A stretch of 23,118 nt of DNA from Botryllus schlosseri (Eukaryota > Chordata > Ascidiacea > Stolidobranchia > Styelidae): the NCBI GenBank assembly GCA_000444245.1, contig ATSW01012229.1, forward strand, positions 1-23,118. The letters run 5' to 3'. Below the pieces are notes generated by a model, which did not search any database, was not told where the DNA came from, and saw only the letters and a program-made list of their open reading frames with translations. The position numbers and the translations under genes are program-made. Position 1 is the stretch's first letter. The number at the start of each line of letters is the position of its first letter. Positions 18,398 to 23,118 of this stretch are shown piece after piece.

Positions 18398-18517
18398 GCT
18401 CTAGTCAAAAGCGCACTGAAACCGCTTCCGCTGGTATTATCGCGTCACAATACCGCTTGTAGTAATGGCAAAACCTTTGTAAAGATTTCCGACTGCAGTC
18501 AGTTTGTTCTAGTGACG

Positions 18518-19474
18518 ATGAAGTTCTTCCGCGGGAAAGACAAAACTCAATACGGCCTTAATGCGTTATTCGGAGGCCTGTCGATAGTGCTTTCGTTTGA
18601 GGCATTCAGACAGAATAGTTGGGCCAAATGGAGCCAGCTTTCGTTTCTAGACTGTCTGCCTTTACCTCCGCCGTTGGGATGCTACGAATTCGATTCCTCA
18701 AGAGAAGTTCTAACTCGGCAAGAGACTGATTTCGCATGGTTTACATTTCTCAGCGCGGTACCGTCCGGTATCTGCGAGTTCGCGATTCTCGTCTTGATCA
18801 CGGACCAGGACCGCGAGTCCGCTGCTTTGAAAGAAATCTCGTCGAAAAGAGCGCGCGCATTTTTAACTCTGCTTTCAGCGGCTCTCAACATCCTCACGTT
18901 CTTCATATCGATATTTCGAGTGAGCGTGACGTCAACATTGACCAAAACGACGCATATCTTCCACACTGCAGGTCTGTCGGTGGCCTACTCAACGTCTTTC
19001 TATATGGTGCTGTTGGCTGCGATTAGCTCTATTATGGCGCTCGTATGCCAGCACAGGTACGAAGAAGGGCCTAAAGTTGATGCACAACTGGTACGGACAG
19101 TAAAACAACACATGGCGCGTAATTTATTGCATCCGGCCAACAAAGGTTCGTCGAAAATGATCACGTTTTCAAGTATGCCGCCTGATATGGAAGAAGCGGC
19201 TGCAGAAATAGCCGTTCGAGCTTGCGTCGATTTACGAATGGAGGAAGATATCGCGGAACGTGTGAAGCGAAGGTTCGAATCACAATTCGGCCCTACGTGG
19301 CACTGTGCCGTCGGGACGGCGTTTGGTAGCGCGCTACATCACCGGGCTAGGGAGTACATCGAAATTGCGATGCCGGACTTATCGATTCTTCTTTTTCGGT
19401 GCGGGGAGCCAACGGCTTCCAAGCCGAAAGCTTCCAAGAATCATTCCTCCATGTCGGACAGTTCTTTATGTTGA
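18518..19474 (+). CDS. TMEM127-like four-span membrane protein fused to an LC8 dynein light chain domain
   Basis: Intronless frame of 318 residues. The start ATG at 18518 has A at -3; a GTG two codons earlier is not used as a start. Four hydrophobic segments lie at about 12-32, 72-96, 114-136 and 150-178, with two Cys (46, 55) in the first loop. NALFGGLSIVLSF and the TM4 pattern SFYMVLL...HRYEEG resemble TMEM127 (human: ALPGALSITAL and SFYLVAG...HYPTEEE, from memory). After a linker, residues 214-296 form a complete LC8 fold: DMEEAAAEIAVRAC, EEDIAERVKRRFE, the family signature PTWHCAVG, FGSALHHRAREYIEI and SILLFRCG. LC8 proteins are about 89-residue hub dimers of dynein and many other complexes. 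TMEM127 is an endosomal/lysosomal protein that damps mTOR signalling. Both termini are probably cytosolic, placing LC8 on the cytosolic face; this and any motor recruitment are inference. The LC8 call is near certain, the TMEM127 relation moderate. Confidence 0.9.
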   Translation: MKFFRGKDKTQYGLNALFGGLSIVLSFEAFRQNSWAKWSQLSFLDCLPLPPPLGCYEFDSSREVLTRQETDFAWFTFLSAVPSGICEFAILVLITDQDRESAALKEISSKRARAFLTLLSAALNILTFFISIFRVSVTSTLTKTTHIFHTAGLSVAYSTSFYMVLLAAISSIMALVCQHRYEEGPKVDAQLVRTVKQHMARNLLHPANKGSSKMITFSSMPPDMEEAAAEIAVRACVDLRMEEDIAERVKRRFESQFGPTWHCAVGTAFGSALHHRAREYIEIAMPDLSILLFRCGEPTASKPKASKNHSSMSDSSLC

Positions 19475-19667
19475 TGTTTTGATTTTTTTGCGACAATACA
19501 ATACACCATTGCTTATAAGACGGCGGCCCTCTAAATCTAACACTCGGAGGTTGGTGACGAAGCGCCTCTACTTCTTACTGTTGCGGAGCACTCGAGTAAG
19601 TGTTGACTGCTTCCTCTACCCATCGAAGCATGCATGTATTTATATTACTACCACTTCTATATATTGT

Positions 19668-19830
19668 ATAATTGAATAATATATTCATATTGAAATAAAC
19701 CCTGATATTTTGGGATGGCACTCGATTACCATGACGTGTGTCGGCCGAAAATATTCGGTTTTACAGTATTTCATTATGTATATATAATTCAATCGTATAT
19801 TGAAGTTCTGTACTTCCAAGAGTATCTTCA
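19668..19830. mobile_element. Small foldback repeat family, short copy in the 3' flank of the fusion gene
   Basis: AATTGAATAATATATTC with ATTGAAATAAACCC on the left and GGCCGAAAATATTCGGTTTT, GTATATTGAAGTTCTGTAC on the right form inverted halves. It carries the candidate AATAAA signal. Confidence 0.65.
19694..19699 (+). terminator. Candidate poly(A) signal AATAAA for the TMEM127-like/LC8 gene
   Basis: AATAAA lies 220 nt past the stop codon, in the sequence TATTGAAATAAAC. That phrase is part of a small dispersed foldback repeat (also at 6085, 20255 and 4115), so the signal would be repeat-derived. Confidence 0.5.
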
Positions 19831-20228
19831 AATACTTCCAATTCTACGCGATAGACATCTTTATCGTCCCGAACGACTTTCCTATATTCGGCTGAGATAT
19901 TTTGATTGATTGTGAAAGGATAAATGTTTTGTCATAAAATGCGTATTATTCAATATCTCGGTCGTAAACAGCAACGATTGCTCAAGTGGTTTTGATTTTA
20001 GACTTTTACTTCACAATTTTCGGTTTCTTTGCCAAAACTTGGCTTAGAATACTCTGTTTTACTTACTCGGAAATCTCTAGTTCTACATGTACTTATGTAG
20101 AAATTTACATTACTTTTACTTCTACTAGAGTAGCAACGATGACAACTTTGACTACATTTGAATATACTTAGGTGCGCCAACCTCGGTATGTGAAAGGCTG
20201 GCTCGCGGTGTAGACAATCCACAAGAAA

Positions 20229-20450
20229 TACAATTGAATAATCCATTGATATTGAAATAAACGGGAATATTTTCGGCTGACACTCGTCGGGGGTAATCTT
20301 CGCATTCGTCAGCAACTAGCTGAGAATTGGAAAGAACATTGTATGTCTAGTGTCCATTAGTTGCAGACGATTACCACTGACAAGAGCCAGCCGAAAATAT
20401 TCGGGTTTATTCCAATACGAATATACTGTAGTTCTGTATGCATCCAAGAG
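20229..20450. mobile_element. Small foldback repeat family, best palindromic copy
   Basis: Left AAATAAACGGGAATATTTTC, GGCTGACACTCGTCGGGGG, AATC...CAGCAACTAG pairs with right CAGACGATTACCACTG, ACAAGAGCCAGCCGAAAATA and TTCGGGTTTATTCC. The stem is nearly continuous, with a loop near 20340. No coding capacity. Confidence 0.75.
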
Positions 20451-20702
20451 TCTCACCACAAGAAATGGAGGCATATTTGTTAGGACGACGGCAGTTTATT
20501 TTCGTCTGCACCAACGCGGTGCTTTGACGATGGAGATGCGAAGGAACCTCATTGAACTACCGTGATTTCGTCAATCCTACTTCCGATTGTGTGCGAGACA
20601 TTTCACGCGAAAATGACACACAACGTAATGACTAAATTGTGAAGGTTTCAGGAGCTTGTCTGAAAAGCGACAGGAGTGTCTATCACTATATTCCGGGCGG
20701 AC

Positions 20703-21086
20703 TTGGGTAACTAGATAATATCAGTTGTCTAATTGGAGTAATTACAGCGGAATGCCGGTGATCTAATTCTAATGTTACTTGGGAAATGTTACTCTACTTT
20801 CACTTAAATCTAATCTAATTTCCGGTTTTCATGAAAATGCTACAGGTGAATTGTATAGTGCGAAACGAACCAAGCTCGGTGCATAGACATTTGACATTAT
20901 CGTGCTAATGAGATTCAACTCTTGATTTGATACGAACCGTACTTGATTATTATTATTGTTGTATGTGTTTCTAATTCGGAATCGGAATTGAATTCATTGC
21001 AAATACAGTCACTCTAATCTAGGTCGAAAAAAAAAACTGTGTAGCTACGATTCTGATTCTGATCGGAAAATTTTCTAGTAGTCCAA
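20703..21086 (+). mobile_element. TTGGACTACTAGATAATT MITE, near-complete copy
   Basis: Left TTGGGTAACTAGATAAT and right ATTTTCTAGTAGTCCAA are inverted. The body includes GATCTAATTCTAATG, CATGAAAATGCTACAGGTGA and AATTGTATAGTGCGAAACGA. Confidence 0.78.
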
Positions 21087-21369
21087 ACTCTGGTTCTGAG
21101 GCGTAGACGAAACGCAAAACAGTCGTTATGAGATAATAATTGGTGCAACGTGACCGCCGTTACGAACAATTTCAGCATTCGTTCACGTCCTAATACCATC
21201 ATCACATCACAACCCGCCGGCTGTCTACACTTCGATTCCGATTTATCTTGTGTGTCTACATTGCTAAGCGGTAACTACTATGCTATTGGCTCTCTCAATA
21301 AAACCTCGATTGCTCGATACAATCATTGTAAAATATTGCGACTACGATATGGTGTAAGTGAAGTTCTGT

Positions 21370-21450
21370 CAGCTGAATATTCGGTTTTATTTCAATATGA
21401 ATATACTATTCAATTGTCAATTGAAGTTATGTGTCTCCAAGAACTTCTTC
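21370..21450. repeat. Small foldback repeat family, end fragment
   Basis: CAGCTGAATATTCGGTTTTA, TTTCAATATGAATATACT and GAAGTTATGTGTCTCCAAGA follow the right end of the family. Confidence 0.55.
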
Positions 21451-22449
21451 AGGCATGACATAAGTATCCAATGATTCAGAGTAAGCTTCACTGATTACGC
21501 TCACACGCCAACGCTAGCTGATATCTAAACAATCGATGTTGCTTGTGACCGAAATCCAGCCAAAGCCGCTGTGCTGCATCAGAAATGCGTTCAACGTTCA
21601 ACGAATCGATAATTATCAATTCAATGTATAGCAGTATGACGTCATGCGAGCCGTACCGTTGCGCACACGCACATTCACGACGTGCCTGTCTGCATAACAA
21701 GTATGCCGGCAACGAAATTGACTTTTGTCGCGTTTTTCGAATAGCCGATCGAACACATTTTGTTAGATGCGAGCGACGCAGGGCTCGAAATAGATTCGAT
21801 ATTCAGGTCAAAGCGTCGTGCTGTGAACCGCTTGTCCGAATTTAGAGCATAATTCTGAAATCTGCCGATCGCTTCAACCTTTTAGTCTCGTTTCGAGTTT
21901 TACTTATTTCTGGTAACTGTAGCCTGTTTCTATTCAAACAGCGGGCTTTGTGGGTAGACATTGGCAAACTCAAACATTTGTACGCTGTGTTAAAATTCCT
22001 TTGTGTGTCGGCGACTACAGCGTCTGCCGAGTGCAGAGGTGGTCAAAGTAATCATCGTTCGTACTCGAATTGAAGCAACGATATCAAAGTAAGTATTGCA
22101 GGCCTAGGTTTGCTTAAAAACACCACAAAGCCAGCCAATGGACAGAAGCAAGAAATCGGTGCTGAGTGTTAGTAACTGGCGAAAACTCTGCCAACACCGC
22201 CAACCACGGCACACGCGCTTCTACCAGGCAGATGTAATCCGGGCCTCGAAACGTCACGAGGTCCTTTATCCGGTCAGAAAGCGTCATTCCAGCCGCATAA
22301 GCGTCAAAGTTGCTAAAACAAGCCGTCGGCCCTGGAGAATTGATGACGCACTTTACAACAGTAGTAGCTTTTTCGCAACACGCTAACGCTAACTACGAGC
22401 AGACTTTGGCTTGGCAGGAGCTGTTATTATGGTGTGCTAGAAAACAGAC
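21451..22449. other. Intergenic stretch, nothing recognised
   Basis: The short frames here have no domain, repeat or splice support. A CAGAGGTGGTCAAAGTA phrase at 22036 is a likely transposon end. Base composition is less AT-rich than the introns. Confidence 0.4.
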
Positions 22450-22869
22450 TTGGACTAATTACAGCGAAATGCCAGTAATCTAATTCGTTAAATGTTTCTT
22501 TGGTCTAAGTCTAATTCTAATCTAATTTCTGGATTTCCTAAAAATGCTGCATCAGAACTGTATAGTACGAAACGAGACAAGCTTGCTGTACAGATATTTG
22601 TAATTCCCATGCTTATGATAATGAACTCTGATTTGATACGAACTGAACTTGATTCAATGTCCAAATTTTCTAATTCTAATGTAATTTCGAAAATATTGTG
22701 TAGTTATTCTAATCTAATTTGAAAAAAAACAGTAGCTACAATCCTAATTCCAATCTAATCGAGAAAGAACTGAGTAGCTCTAATTCTGGTCTAATTTGGG
22801 AAACAACTGTGTAGCTATGATTCTAATTCTAATCTAACTTATAAAAGCTGAAAATTATCTAGTTGTCAA
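22450..22869 (+). mobile_element. TTGGACTACTAGATAATT MITE, copy with expanded tail
   Basis: Left TTGGACTAATTACAGCGAAA (the first part of the usual end is missing), body CTGTATAGTACGAAACGAG, right end AATTATCTAGTTGTCAA. The unit TCTAATTCTAATCTAATTT followed by a TGTGTAGCTA phrase is repeated several times near the right end, more than in other copies. Confidence 0.72.
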
Positions 22870-23118
22870 AGTCTGCTAGAAACGGGGTAGGCATGAGTAA
22901 GCTGAATGCTGTTCTTTGGCCAAAGGACTTCTGCTTCGATCATAAACGCGTTCATAAAGAGCCGCGACAGAACGCTCGAAAACGACACGAGTTTCAAGTG
23001 AAACATCTGCTGGTCGCGTATAAAACCCGAACAAAAGAAACGACTGCGAACATACTCGCATTAATCCAGCAGCTCTGCTAACCATACAACGCCTCGCGCC
23101 TCTGAGACTGCCAAGGCA
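22870..23118. other. Right edge, nothing recognised
   Basis: A short stretch with overlapping frames on both strands but no domain, start context or splice site I trust. A gene beyond the edge could begin here. Confidence 0.3.

Noticed and set aside
18512-18517. GTG two codons before the ATG as the fusion gene's start
   Set aside because: Animal genes start almost always at ATG, and the ATG at 18518 has A at -3.
19272-19292. tRNA-like GGTTCGAATC box
   Set aside because: It lies inside the LC8 coding sequence and no cloverleaf can be formed around it.
21150-22386. Plus-strand frames of 82-102 codons in the right part
   Set aside because: No recognised domain, no splice or poly(A) support, and partly overlapping repeat fragments.

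Overview
This is eukaryotic, metazoan-type DNA. It has a 13-exon gene with canonical GT-AG introns, a compact intronless gene, and a high density of short DNA-transposon relics. The products are animal families: a Schnurri/HIVEP-type zinc-finger factor and a TMEM127-like/LC8 dynein light chain fusion. An invertebrate is most likely; I could not settle the phylum. There are no tRNA, rRNA or bacterial-style operon features, and I saw no virus-like element.

Minus strand, 15894 down to 2171: one gene whose 13 coding exons join in frame into 1664 codons plus stop. The first exon alone encodes 816 residues. I identify the protein as Schnurri/HIVEP-like from a CCHC finger, a KLPPKKK motif, a basic KR...RKKRQK segment, a short YSQW segment, and two C-terminal C2H2 fingers of the FR-x-x-GHL type, in that order. 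The two C2H2 pairs (ZAS-N and ZAS-C) that define the family in other animals are not found. A lone CxxC in exon 7 may be what is left of ZAS-C.

Plus strand, 18518-19474: an intronless 318-residue protein with four membrane segments resembling TMEM127, followed by a complete LC8 (DYNLL-type) domain. This membrane-anchored dynein light chain is the most striking object in the window. The two genes are divergent, with about 2.6 kb between their start codons.

Introns and intergenic DNA are built largely from non-autonomous DNA transposons. They include a hAT-type element (327-1058) with an 8-bp target duplication, a 600-bp foldback element (3070-3669) with a perfect 8-bp duplication, and a family with TTACCATA ends (three copies, one nested in another element). 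There is also a roughly 390-bp family with TTGGACTACTAGATAATT ends (six copies), a GACTCGAGTC-rich family, a small foldback family that supplies a candidate poly(A) signal to the fusion gene, and a 659-bp foldback element (16223-16881) holding a G-rich/C-rich minisatellite. From about 21.1 kb to the right edge I see no convincing gene outside the repeats.
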